A stretch of DNA of 64,000 bases from Streptomyces sp. NRRL S-31 (GTDB lineage: Bacteria; Actinomycetota; Actinomycetes; Streptomycetales; Streptomycetaceae), in assembly GCF_000718775.1 (NCBI RefSeq), contig NZ_JOCB01000032.1, forward strand, positions 5,001-69,000, read 5' to 3'. The first letter of the stretch is position 1, and every line of letters starts with the position of its first letter. The notes below the pieces were generated by a model. It was not told where the DNA came from and did not search any database. It worked only from the letters and a program-made list of their open reading frames with translations. Both the position numbers and the translations under genes were made by a program. Positions 17,360 through 25,566 of this stretch are shown one piece after another.

Positions 17360-18787
17360 ATGACCACTGTCCGAACAGGCGGGGCACAGACCGCCGCAGG
17401 CCCCGCGGGCGGCGTGCGCGACGTCCCCAGCGGTGTGAAGATCACCGCTCTGGCCACGGGATTCGTCATGGCGACCCTGGACGTCACCGTCGTGAACGTC
17501 GCCGGAGCCACCATCCAGGAGGACCTGGGTACCACGCTGACTCAGCTGACCTGGATCGTCGACGGCTATGTACTGACGTTCGCCTCGCTGCTGATGCTCG
17601 CGGGCGGGCTGGCCAACCGGATCGGCGCGAAGACCATCTACATGTGGGGCATGGGCGTCTTCTTCCTCGCCTCCCTGGCCTGCGCCCTGGCTCCCACTGC
17701 GGAGACGCTGATCGCCGCCCGGCTGGTGCAGGGTGCGGGCGCGGCCCTCTTCATGCCCAGTTCGCTGTCGCTGCTGGTCTTCTCCTTCCCGGAGAAGCGG
17801 CAGCGCACCCGCATGCTGGGGCTGTGGTCCGCGATCGTCGCCACCTCGTCGGGCCTGGGGCCGACCGTCGGCGGACTCGTGGTCAGCGCCTTAGGCTGGC
17901 AGTCCGTCTTCCTGCTCAACCTGCCGATCGGCGCCATCGGCATGGTCATGACCTATCGCTACATCGCCGGCACGGAAAGCCGCGCCACCCGGCTCGCCGT
18001 TCCGGGCCACCTGATCTGGATCATCGCACTGGCCGCTGTGAGCTTCGCCTTGATCGAAGGGCCGCAACTGGGCTGGCTGGCAGGTCCCGTGATCACCGCG
18101 TACGTGGGTGCCGTGGCCGCCGCCACACTGCTAACGATCCGTGAACGCCGCGCCGCCAACCTGGTCATGCCCTGGCAGTTGTTCCGCGGCCATGGATTCG
18201 CCGGAGCCAACATCGTCGGCTTCCTGTTCAACTTCGCACTGTTCGGGTCGACCTTCATGCTCGGTCTGTACTTCCAGCACGCCCGAGGCGCCTCCCCTTT
18301 CCAGGCCGGGCTGGAAATGCTGCCCATGACGATTTTCTTCCCGGTGGCGAACATCGTGTACGCGCGGATCTCGGCGAGGTTCTCCAACGGCACGCTGCTG
18401 ACCACCTTCCTGCTCCTCGCCGGTGCAGCCTCCCTGTCCATGGTCACCATCTCGGCATCCACCCCCTACTGGGTCGTGGCCGTGGCGGTGGGTGTCGCCA
18501 ACATCGGGGCAGGGATCATCTCACCCGGCATGACCGCTGCCCTGGTGGACGCCGCCGGACCGGAGAACGCCAACGTGGCCGGCTCGGTCCTCAACGCCAA
18601 CCGGCAGATCGGCTCGCTCGTCGGCATCGCAGTCATGGGCGTGGTCCTGAACTCGACCAGTGACTGGAACCAGGGAGCCGCGATGTCCTTCCTGGGTGTC
18701 GGCCTCGCCTATCTCCTCGGCGGTCTCAGCGCTTGGCGACTCATCGTCCGGCCCGAACGCCGTGCCACCATCGCCGTGACCACCTGA
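17360..18787 (+). CDS. mmr: MFS drug exporter, methylenomycin-resistance (Mmr) type
   Basis: A 475-residue drug:H+ antiporter of the 14-helix (DHA2) branch. Motif D1 is seen in VMATLDVTVVNVAGATIQED, followed by LTWIVDGYVLTFASLLMLAGGLANRIGAK, and motif C as GLGPTVGGLVV. This protein closely resembles the Mmr resistance exporter as I recall it. ATG 17360 has an AGGAGAAGAAG site upstream. One in-frame TTA codon (17891-17893) makes it a potential bldA target. It is divergent from the ArsR-type gene and is followed by a strong bidirectional hairpin. Role: export of, and resistance to, the cluster product. Confidence 0.87.
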   Translation: MTTVRTGGAQTAAGPAGGVRDVPSGVKITALATGFVMATLDVTVVNVAGATIQEDLGTTLTQLTWIVDGYVLTFASLLMLAGGLANRIGAKTIYMWGMGVFFLASLACALAPTAETLIAARLVQGAGAALFMPSSLSLLVFSFPEKRQRTRMLGLWSAIVATSSGLGPTVGGLVVSALGWQSVFLLNLPIGAIGMVMTYRYIAGTESRATRLAVPGHLIWIIALAAVSFALIEGPQLGWLAGPVITAYVGAVAAATLLTIRERRAANLVMPWQLFRGHGFAGANIVGFLFNFALFGSTFMLGLYFQHARGASPFQAGLEMLPMTIFFPVANIVYARISARFSNGTLLTTFLLLAGAASLSMVTISASTPYWVVAVAVGVANIGAGIISPGMTAALVDAAGPENANVAGSVLNANRQIGSLVGIAVMGVVLNSTSDWNQGAAMSFLGVGLAYLLGGLSAWRLIVRPERRATIAVTT

Positions 18788-18805
18788 CCGCAGACCCGCC
18801 TTCCC

Positions 18806-18842
18806 GCGCGGGAGGCCCCGACACTGTCGGGGCCTCCCGCGC
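18806..18842. terminator. Bidirectional 17-bp hairpin between mmr and the P-loop gene
   Basis: GCGCGGGAGGCCCCGAC pairs perfectly with GTCGGGGCCTCCCGCGC across a three-base loop. It separates the convergent exporter and the minus-strand operon ending at 18853. Confidence 0.8.
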
Positions 18843-18852
18843 ACGCCGTTGC

Positions 18853-19473
18853 TTACGCGTTCCAGGTCTCGATGAGTTCCCGGCACCGGCGAACCCGTTC
18901 CTGGACGCTGCCGGTGACGACGTGAAATGGGACGCCGCACGCCTCCAGCGTCTCCAGCAGGAGTTGGTCGGACACGCGACGGAAGTGCTCGCTGATCGGA
19001 CGGTGCCCTTCCGGCAACGGCACGTCGGCCGGCAGATGCACCACCACGTCGTAGGTGTCGCATGCGTACCGCTGGGCCAGCAGGCCGATCTGATCGGTGA
19101 CTTCTTCATACGCCGCGGTCACGGCCGGCCGCGGAGTGACGTCGAGCCGGGCGGACGCAGTGGGCAGGCGGCCGAGCACCAGACGCACCTTGGTGTAGAC
19201 CCACTCGTGTAGCACCGATCCGTCTGAGACGAACCCTTGTGACCAGCGGGCCTCGTCCACCACCCGTTCGGTGAATCGGCGGACGGCGAGCTGGATCAGC
19301 TCCGGGTCCGTGCAGTCCTCCAAGGACTTGCCCGATCCTCCCGCAGGATCACGCATGGCCGAGCCGTGGGTGCGCGGGAGCTCGAGCTGCCGGGACAGTT
19401 CGGTGGTGAGGGTCGTCTTGCCGTTGCCGTAGGCGCCCACGACTGCGATCCTCAAGGGGCGGCTGCGTGTCAT
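18853..19473 (-). CDS. P-loop ATPase/kinase-like protein, first of two paralogues in the cluster
   Basis: A 206-residue protein with the Walker A motif GAYGNGKT at residues 13-20 and an AAA_28/NadR-kinase-like fold. It shares with the gene at 21597-22301 the segments FVSDGSxLHEW, YDVVVHLPADVPLPEGHRP and LLLETL, so the two are paralogues. The ATG at 19473 is preceded by GGGGTGAGCGG and starts 7 bases after the HAD gene, so it closes the minus-strand operon. By position it may be MmyK of methylenomycin clusters. A role in phosphorylating a pathway intermediate is plausible given the nearby phosphatase, but that is inference. Confidence 0.75.
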   Translation of the reverse strand: MTRSRPLRIAVVGAYGNGKTTLTTELSRQLELPRTHGSAMRDPAGGSGKSLEDCTDPELIQLAVRRFTERVVDEARWSQGFVSDGSVLHEWVYTKVRLVLGRLPTASARLDVTPRPAVTAAYEEVTDQIGLLAQRYACDTYDVVVHLPADVPLPEGHRPISEHFRRVSDQLLLETLEACGVPFHVVTGSVQERVRRCRELIETWNA

Positions 19474-19480
19474 GTTCCGC

Positions 19481-20167
19481 TCACCCCTGCCGGCCCCGGC
19501 AGCGGGGGCCCTCCAGGCACTGCCAGCCGCGTGCGCGGGCATGACGGCGCATCCCGGGATCGTGACCGACGGCGACCGGCTTGCTGACGAGTTCCATGAA
19601 CGGGACGTCGGACAAGTGGTCCCCGTATGCGTAGGAGTCCTTCAGCGACAGTGAGCGCCCGGCGGCGAGACGGGACACCGCGGCCGCTTTGGCGGCGCCG
19701 ATCATCGGAGTCGTGATGGCGCCCGTGTAGCGTCCGTCGCGAACCTCGGGGCGCGAGCACAGCAGGACGTCGGCGCCTAGGTATGCGGCGAGCGGTTCCA
19801 GGCAGGCGGAGAACGAACCCGACACGAGGACTGTCAGATCGCCCGCGGCGGCGTGGGCACCGAACGCGGCACGTACGGGCTCGTTGAAGAAGCCGGGTGT
19901 TCCGACCCGGTCAAGGAACCATCGCTCACCTTCGGTGAGGAGACTCGACTCATCGGTCCCCGCATACACGCGGTAGTAGGCACGGCACCGGTCGACACGG
20001 TCCGCACCAGCCTCCGTCATGGCGCGCAGTCGATCGTGCAGTGCGGCGTACTCGGAATACCTGCCGCGGACGGACAGGTGATGGGCGAGAAAGTCGAACA
20101 TGGTGGTGGTGGTCGTCAGCGTTCCGTCGATGTCGAAGAAGGCCGCCGACTGCGGGACATCGGGCAC
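19481..20167 (-). CDS. mmyP: HAD-IB phosphatase (MmyP-like)
   Basis: A HAD phosphatase of 228 residues. Motif I is AAFFDIDGTLTTTTTMFDFL, motif II VLVSGSFSAC, Lys in MIGAAKAAAV, motif IV YGDHLSDVPFM. It is homologous to the MmfP-like enzyme at 9797-10636 but belongs to the biosynthetic operon next to ACP and KASIII, as MmyP does. It probably dephosphorylates a sugar-phosphate-derived intermediate after condensation by the AvrD-type enzyme. The GTG start at 20167 has AGGAGAAAC in front. A large hairpin (20206-20246) stands between it and the ACP gene. Confidence 0.82.
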   Translation of the reverse strand: MPDVPQSAAFFDIDGTLTTTTTMFDFLAHHLSVRGRYSEYAALHDRLRAMTEAGADRVDRCRAYYRVYAGTDESSLLTEGERWFLDRVGTPGFFNEPVRAAFGAHAAAGDLTVLVSGSFSACLEPLAAYLGADVLLCSRPEVRDGRYTGAITTPMIGAAKAAAVSRLAAGRSLSLKDSYAYGDHLSDVPFMELVSKPVAVGHDPGMRRHARARGWQCLEGPRCRGRQG

Positions 20168-20205
20168 GTTTCTCCTGTCTGGCGGGAAGTGGTCGAAAGA
20201 ACGAA

Positions 20206-20246
20206 GCCTGGGTGGGAGGGCGCCGCCGGCGCCCTCCCACCCAGGC
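20206..20246 (-). terminator. Perfect 19-bp hairpin between ACP and HAD genes
   Basis: GCCTGGGTGGGAGGGCGCC pairs perfectly with its complement after a three-base loop. It lies 41 bases after the ACP stop and 39 before the HAD start on the minus strand. It could end the ACP/KASIII/AvrD transcript in part, leaving less expression of the two downstream genes, or stabilise the 3' end of a processed RNA. Confidence 0.7.
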
Positions 20247-20287
20247 CGGTCATCTCTCCTTGCTGGAGACGTGGGACTGATGTGGGG

Positions 20288-20536
20288 TCATCGGGCCAGA
20301 GCGGCGCTCTTCCGCGCCACGATGGCTGCGCTTTCACCGACGGTCCTGCCGTTGGCGAGTTCCTCGTCGGTCACCTCGACACCGAACTCATTGGTGAGGA
20401 TGACCGCCAGTTCCACGAGGACCAACGAGTCGAACTCCAAGGACTCGAAGTCGGTGGCCGCCGACACCTCCGTGTCACCGGTGTCGAAGTGTTCGCAAAT
20501 GATCGCGATGATGCGCGCGACCGTTGGGTCGGTCAT
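20288..20536 (-). CDS. mmyA: Acyl carrier protein (MmyA-like)
   Basis: An 82-residue discrete acyl carrier protein. Ser37 in LEFDSLVLVEL is the phosphopantetheine site; the rest (helix I IIAIICEHF, helix II, and the acidic EEL region) fits the fold. ATG 20536 follows GAGGAAGGAGAACGG. It sits directly behind the KASIII gene; in methylenomycin biosynthesis MmyA carries the beta-ketoacyl chain made by MmyC. Confidence 0.88.
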   Translation of the reverse strand: MTDPTVARIIAIICEHFDTGDTEVSAATDFESLEFDSLVLVELAVILTNEFGVEVTDEELANGRTVGESAAIVARKSAALAR

Positions 20537-20601
20537 ACCGTTCTCCTTCCTCTGCAGGAGGATGAGTGGTGGTCGCTCCTCGAATGCGACGCGCGGACCT
20601 C

Positions 20602-21600
20602 TCACAGGGCGGTGATGTCGGGCCACAGCAGTGCTGTGGATCCCCAGGTCACTCCGCCGCCGAACGCGCTGAGCAGGACTCGGGCGCCTGGTGAGAGCAG
20701 CCCTTCGCGGGAGGCGCGCGACAGTGCCAGGGGGATGGAAGCCGCCGAGGTGTTGCCGACTCGGTCAAGATCGATGACAGTGCGTTCGTCGTCGATGCCG
20801 AGCTGATCGGCGACGGCATGCAGGATACGCGCGTTCGCCTGGTGTCCCACGAACCAGTCGACGGACGCCGACGACCAGCCGGTACGGTCGAGCAGTGCGC
20901 CGGCCGACGAAGCCATCCGCGTCACCGCATGTCGGAACACGGGCTTGCCCTGCATCGTGAAGTATGTCCCGGCAGACTGCAGGCGTTCCGCCGCGGCCCG
21001 CTCACGTGACCCGCCGCCCGGGATCACGATTAGGTCCTTCAGTCCCCCGTCGCTGCCGAGGTCGAATCCGAGGAACGCCCCTTGTTCGTCGACGGACCCC
21101 GACCGCAGTACGGCCGCACCGGCGCCATCGCCGAAGATGACGGACGTCGTCCGGTCCTGCGGATCGAGGATGGTGGAGTACGTCTCGGCTCCGATGACCA
21201 GCGCACTGGTGGCGAGACCGGCGGTGATGTGCGCGGCCGCAGAGGCGAGTGCGTAGACGAAACCGCTGCACACCGCCGCGATATCGTACGCCGCGACTCC
21301 GTTCAGGCCCAGGCGGCCCGCGACGTCCGGAGCGGTGGCGGGGCATGGGTGGTCGGGGGTGGTGGTGGCCAGCACCACCAGGTCCACCGTGTTCGTTCCC
21401 GCGGCCTTCAGCGCACGCCGCCCCGCCTCGACGGCGAGGTCACCGGTGGACACCCCGTCACTCCAGTAGCGTTGCCTGATGCCGGTCCGTGACCGGATCC
21501 ACTGGTCGTCCGTGTCCAGGCGCCGGGACAACTCCTCGTTCGTGACCAGCCGCGTCGGCAGAGCGGAGCCCAGCCCGGCGAGAACGCCGGCGCCGCTCAT
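20602..21600 (-). CDS. mmyC: 3-oxoacyl-ACP synthase III (MmyC-like)
   Basis: A FabH-type ketosynthase of 332 residues that condenses an acyl-CoA starter with malonyl-ACP. The catalytic triad is present: Cys111 in AAVCSGFVYAL, His253 in GHQANARIL and Asn283 in GNTSAASIPLAL. The glycine-rich C-terminal SAFGGGVTWGS is intact. Its ATG overlaps the stop of the upstream P-loop gene (ATGA), so the two are translationally coupled. With the ACP it would supply the beta-ketothioester used by the AvrD-type enzyme. The family is certain; starter specificity is not readable. Confidence 0.9.
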   Translation of the reverse strand: MSGAGVLAGLGSALPTRLVTNEELSRRLDTDDQWIRSRTGIRQRYWSDGVSTGDLAVEAGRRALKAAGTNTVDLVVLATTTPDHPCPATAPDVAGRLGLNGVAAYDIAAVCSGFVYALASAAAHITAGLATSALVIGAETYSTILDPQDRTTSVIFGDGAGAAVLRSGSVDEQGAFLGFDLGSDGGLKDLIVIPGGGSRERAAAERLQSAGTYFTMQGKPVFRHAVTRMASSAGALLDRTGWSSASVDWFVGHQANARILHAVADQLGIDDERTVIDLDRVGNTSAASIPLALSRASREGLLSPGARVLLSAFGGGVTWGSTALLWPDITAL

Positions 21601-22301
21601 GCCGCCGTGACCGGCGCGCGGTCGGTCTCGCTGGTGGTGTCGATCTTCGCGTAGTCCTCCTGAGCCCGGGCGATGGCTTCGTCGATGGACATCTGAGGCG
21701 TGAAGCCGTAGATGTCCATGATCTTCTCCAGTCGTTCCGGAATCGTGCCGCCGACGATGTGCACCGGGATTCGCAATTCGTTGAGGACCTTCAGCAGCAT
21801 CTCGTCCGCCAGCGACCGGAAGCGCTCGTTGACGGGCCGGTGGCCGTCCTCGACCAGCGGGAACTCGATGGGCAGGTGGACGAAGGAGTGGTATGAGGCC
21901 TTGGCGTGTTGCTTGGCGGGGACACCCATCTGCTCCATTACCTGGGAGAAGAACCGTATTTCGTCCGTCATCTCGACGTTCTCGAGGTTCACCGAGTCGT
22001 TCGGGTTGATGCCCACCAGGACGCGGACCGTCCCGTAGCACCACTCGTGGAGCGAGGACCCGTCGGAGACGAATCCGCCGGGCAGGTGGCTCTCGTTGAC
22101 CGCGCGCTCCTGGTTGCGTCGCATGATCAGCATGATGATCTCGGGTGCCGTGCACTCCTCAAGGGTCTTCCCAGGCACGGAAATCGGCAGCAGTTCACGC
22201 ATCGTCGCCGCAGCACTGCGCGGAAGTCCGGTCAGGTGTGAGACGGCCATGGTGGTCAGGGTCTTGCCCACCGAGTACGTACCGGAAATGGCCAGGTTCA
22301 T
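21597..22301 (-). CDS. P-loop ATPase/kinase-like protein, second paralogue
   Basis: A 234-residue protein with Walker A GTYSVGKT at residues 7-14 and the same overall plan as the protein at 18853-19473: a C-terminal extension, FVSDGSSLHEWCYGTVRVLVG, and YHSFVHLPIEFPLVEDGHRP. The first 30 residues resemble NadR/AAA_28-type nucleotide-binding proteins. Its stop overlaps the KASIII start, and it follows the AvrD-type gene by 112 bases on the same strand. By order it may be MmyX. Keeping two such proteins around one ACP/KAS/phosphatase set suggests two distinct phosphorylation or ATP-dependent steps; the function is otherwise unknown. Confidence 0.75.
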   Translation of the reverse strand: MNLAISGTYSVGKTLTTMAVSHLTGLPRSAAATMRELLPISVPGKTLEECTAPEIIMLIMRRNQERAVNESHLPGGFVSDGSSLHEWCYGTVRVLVGINPNDSVNLENVEMTDEIRFFSQVMEQMGVPAKQHAKASYHSFVHLPIEFPLVEDGHRPVNERFRSLADEMLLKVLNELRIPVHIVGGTIPERLEKIMDIYGFTPQMSIDEAIARAQEDYAKIDTTSETDRAPVTAA

Positions 22302-22413
22302 AAGTTCTCTGCTTTCTCGGAGTCTGCGGATCAGAGAAGATCCATGGAATTGGAATCGGCCGGCCTGAGGTCATGCGGGGCGGGCCGGCGGCCGACCGGG
22401 TGCGGAGAGCGGG

Positions 22414-23433
22414 TCAGGGCAGGCGGTGGGCGACCGAGCAGCACAGGCGCACGCCGAGGAACTCGCCGACGATGTCCGCCGAACGCCAGACCTCCCCTTT
22501 GCTGGTTTCGAGCCGCTTGCATCGGTCGAGCCGCGTGGTCGCGGTTGCGGTCGCGGGCAGCGGAAGCCGCAGCGGGTCGAGTTCTAGCAACGTCTCGCGC
22601 ATCCACAGCGTGTTGCTCCTGGCGCGGGACACGTCATCGAGCGCGTAGAGCAGAACTTGGCCCAGCTGTAGCCCGATGACGAATGCGTCGATCGCGGACG
22701 CGCGGTCGTGATGCGCGCCCTCGAGTCCGGCGACAGGCGAGGGAGCGTCCTCGTCCGTGAGCACGCGTACGGTGGCGGAGGCCTCGCGGGCCTGCGGGTC
22801 GATCCCGACGTTTTCGACGAACTGGCTGCGGGTGGTGAAGCCCTCACCGAACAGCCGCAGGCGCGGGTCACCGAGCAGGCCACGCAGTGAGTCGTAGGAG
22901 CCGGGGGCTGGGTCTGGGACGCCTGCCTCGTGGCGAATCTCGCACCGCATCCGCAGGGTGCCGACCACGCACTCCACGGTGCTGACGAAGAGGCCGGCAG
23001 CCTGGCAGGACGGGACGGTTGCCACCAGCTGAGCAGTGGCGGCGAAGTCGGCCAGGTCCTCCTCGACCGGGGACGTCCCTGCTTTGATACGGACCCGCTG
23101 GAGCACTGCCCGTGCCCGCTGATCCGAGCTCAGCCCGAGGACATGCGCCAGGTGCACCTCGCCGAGCTGGGCGCCGATCACCAGGACGTCCACGGTGGAC
23201 AGGTGCGGACGCTGGTCTGCGTCGCCCTTGCGTGACCAGTCCTCGGGGTAATGCACGCTGAAGCGGGCATCGGCGTGTGCCGTCTGATCAGACCCGCGGG
23301 CCACGGAGACGTGCCGCACCCGATGCTCGGCCCGTTTGAAACCCTCACCGAAGAAGCGCCTTTCTCGGGGCCCCAGAATGTCGTCGACAGAGCGATGGAA
23401 CAGTTTCGGCGATATGGGACCACTGACTGGCAT
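22414..23433 (-). CDS. mmyD: AvrD-family protein (MmyD-like)
   Basis: A 339-residue protein with the AvrD signature: SVDDILGPRERRFFGEGF near the N-terminus, then FSVHYPEDWSRKG, and HLSTVDVLVIGAQLGEVHL. A second, similar half follows (GLLGDPRLRLFGEGF, RASAIDAFVIGLQLGQVLL), so it looks like an internal duplication of a hot-dog-like unit. AvrD of Pseudomonas makes syringolides by joining a beta-ketoacyl chain to xylulose; MmyD is proposed to do the same with a pentulose phosphate in methylenomycin biosynthesis, giving a butenolide. The ATG at 23433 follows GGGAGGGTGC. It heads the minus-strand operon with P-loop, KASIII and ACP genes. Confidence 0.87.
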   Translation of the reverse strand: MPVSGPISPKLFHRSVDDILGPRERRFFGEGFKRAEHRVRHVSVARGSDQTAHADARFSVHYPEDWSRKGDADQRPHLSTVDVLVIGAQLGEVHLAHVLGLSSDQRARAVLQRVRIKAGTSPVEEDLADFAATAQLVATVPSCQAAGLFVSTVECVVGTLRMRCEIRHEAGVPDPAPGSYDSLRGLLGDPRLRLFGEGFTTRSQFVENVGIDPQAREASATVRVLTDEDAPSPVAGLEGAHHDRASAIDAFVIGLQLGQVLLYALDDVSRARSNTLWMRETLLELDPLRLPLPATATATTRLDRCKRLETSKGEVWRSADIVGEFLGVRLCCSVAHRLP

Positions 23434-23629
23434 GCACCCTCCCGTGTCTCCCTGACATCTGCAATCGATGTGACGCCACTATTTCGGTATTGCCGGACGG
23501 ATTTCCAGAGTGAAAATCTGCTGGTATGGCCCATGGTGGTGGTGGGGAAACCATGAATGTTGGTCTCTTCCGTTTTGGCCCGGGCCTGACGACGATTACC
23601 GCGTTCCAAGAGACAAGGAGGACATCTTG

Positions 23630-24208
23630 GTGAGGCAGATGCTCGCCATCAGTCAGCATGAATTCGGCGGGCCTGGGGTGCTCGCTGCGTGAGTGCGGGA
23701 CCGTCAAGTCGGTGGGTACCGGCGTTACCCTCTCCGGCCGGGCGACACGGTGATCGGCATGCCGAGATTCCTCCATGCGGCGGGGGCGTACGCGGAGTTC
23801 GTGGTGGGACCCGCACGGCACTTCGTTCAGGCTCTCGACCGGCTCGGCCACTGGGAGTCCGCAACGCTGCCCTTGGCCGGCCTCACGGCGTGGCAGGCAC
23901 TGACGGACACCGCGTGTGTCATGCGGTCACTGTCCGTGCTGCGGCCGGGCGGCATCTTGGTGACTCTGCCTGCCCCGCCCGAGGACACGCTGGTCCGGCA
24001 AGCCGCCGAGCAGGAGAAGCGTGCGGTGTTCATGCTCGAACCGGATCGCAGGGGTCTGCTCGCCCGCACCGATCTGGTGGGTGAGGGGCGGCTCGCGCCG
24101 GTGGTGAATACGCTGCTGCCGCTTGCCGAAGCTGCCAAAGCACATGAACTCGTCGAGACGGCAGGGGAATTCGGCAAGACTGTTCTGGATGTCACCGGAG
24201 GAGCGTGA
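23630..24208 (+). pseudogene. Quinone-oxidoreductase (MDR) gene with two internal deletions
   Basis: It begins well: AAGGAGG, GTG 23630 and MLAISQHEFGGPGVL, the usual start of zeta-crystallin-type reductases, but stops at 23692. In the next frame, about 50 residues later in the family, it resumes at RPGDTVIGMPRFLHAAGAYA and ATLPLAGLTAWQALTDTA. It then jumps over the Rossmann core (no AAGGVG loop) to LSVLRPGGILVTLPAPPEDT and ends with FGKTVLDVTGGA. The cofactor-binding loop is lost, so it cannot be active. It is divergent from the AvrD-type gene and probably was a member of the cluster. Confidence 0.72.
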
Positions 24209-24223
24209 GACCGCCGGCCACAG

Positions 24224-24256
24224 GAGCGGGCGGGCACCGAACGAGCCTGCCCGCTC
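24224..24256. terminator. Hairpin between QOR remnant and OYE gene
   Basis: GAGCGGGCGGGC and GCCTGCCCGCTC pair with one mismatch around a nine-base loop, between convergent reading frames. Confidence 0.5.
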
Positions 24257-24327
24257 TCGCAGCGTGCGGTGCGGGCCCGTCTCCGAGAGGAGCGGACCCG
24301 GGCGTAGGGTCACCGCCGTGCACGGCG

Positions 24328-25485
24328 TCAGTGCAGAGTGGTGAGCATGTGTGCCTCGAAGGGAACCAGGTCGGCCAAGTGCCCGCCCCGCACCTTGGCG
24401 GGCCAGGCGGGATCGGCGATCAGGGCACGCCCCACAGCGACGAGATCGAACTCGCCCCGTGCGAGTCTGTCGGCGACCACACCGACATCTTCGACGTCGG
24501 CTCCCGTGCCGTCGAGATAGGTGAGGAAGTCGCTGTCGTTCAGCCCGACTGAGCCGACTGTGATGACGGGCCGGCTCGTCACCTTCTTGGTCCAGCCGGC
24601 CAAGTTGAGATCCGAACCCTCGAATTCGGGCTGCCAAAACCGGCGCGTCGAGCAGTGGAAGACGTCCACCCCCGCCTGCGCCAGCGGGCCGAGCAGGGCC
24701 GCAAGCTCGTCCGGGCTGTGAGCGAGCCGCGCTGCGTAGTGGCCGACCTTCCACTGCGAGAACCGCAGGAAGATCGGGAAATCCTCTCCCACGGCGTGAC
24801 GGCAAGCCCGCACGACCTCGACGCCGAAACGTGTGCGGGCCGACAGATCCCCGCCGTAGCTGTCGTCGCGCTGATTGGTGACAGCCCAGAAGAACTGATC
24901 AATGAGGTAGCCGTGAGCGGCGTGCAACTCGATGGCATCGAACCCGACCTGTCGGGCGTTGGCGGCTGCACGGGCATAGGCGTCGATCACACTCGCAATG
25001 TCGGTGTCGCTCATCACGCGCCCCACGGGGGTCGCCTCGAGCTGCGATGGATCGATGCCGGACGGACTGAGCAACTCGAAACCGGCTGGCGAAGCAGCGT
25101 CCATCTCCGCGGGAGTCATGCCCCACAGCAGCGGATCCAGACCTGCGTGCATGAGTTGGGCGGCGATCCGGCCGCCGGCCGCATGGACTGCCTGGGTCAC
25201 TCGCGCCCAGCCGGCAAGGGCGTCAGCACCGTGGATACGGGGGACCGCGGTACGACGCTCGGACGAGGGGTGCCCGATGGCAGCACCCTCGGTGATGATC
25301 AGACCCACGCCGTTTCCGGCGCGGCGTGCATAGTACGCGGCCACCTCGGGCCCGGGTACACCTTCAGGGGAGAGCTCTCGGGTCATCGGGGCCATGACAA
25401 TCCGGTTCTCGAGCTCCAGTGATCCCACGGTGAAGGGCCCGAACAGTGGCGCTGCCGTGGCGGAAGGCGGAGCTGTGCTGTGCAC
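24328..25485 (-). CDS. Old Yellow Enzyme-type NADH:flavin oxidoreductase
   Basis: An FMN-dependent ene-reductase of 385 residues forming a TIM barrel. Diagnostic segments are LENRIVMAPMTRELSPEGVP at the N-terminus, AQLMHAG (FMN loop), the substrate-binding pair in IELHAAHGYLIDQFF, DDSYGGDLSARTRF, and the C-terminal VAVGRALIADPAWPAKV. It probably reduces or isomerises an enone of the cyclopentenone/butenolide intermediate. The GTG start at 25485 has only a weak GGGACAGAG site. It may be the counterpart of a methylenomycin-cluster oxidoreductase such as MmyE; the letter is not certain. It lies between the QOR remnant and a Rossmann-fold gene on the same strand. Confidence 0.85.
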   Translation of the reverse strand: MHSTAPPSATAAPLFGPFTVGSLELENRIVMAPMTRELSPEGVPGPEVAAYYARRAGNGVGLIITEGAAIGHPSSERRTAVPRIHGADALAGWARVTQAVHAAGGRIAAQLMHAGLDPLLWGMTPAEMDAASPAGFELLSPSGIDPSQLEATPVGRVMSDTDIASVIDAYARAAANARQVGFDAIELHAAHGYLIDQFFWAVTNQRDDSYGGDLSARTRFGVEVVRACRHAVGEDFPIFLRFSQWKVGHYAARLAHSPDELAALLGPLAQAGVDVFHCSTRRFWQPEFEGSDLNLAGWTKKVTSRPVITVGSVGLNDSDFLTYLDGTGADVEDVGVVADRLARGEFDLVAVGRALIADPAWPAKVRGGHLADLVPFEAHMLTTLH

Positions 25486-25566
25486 GTGAATCTCTGTCCC
25501 TTCGGATGGCTTGTTCCCGGCGAGGCGGCGCCGTCCGGCCGGTTGCCGAACGGCTCTCCTGCTCGC

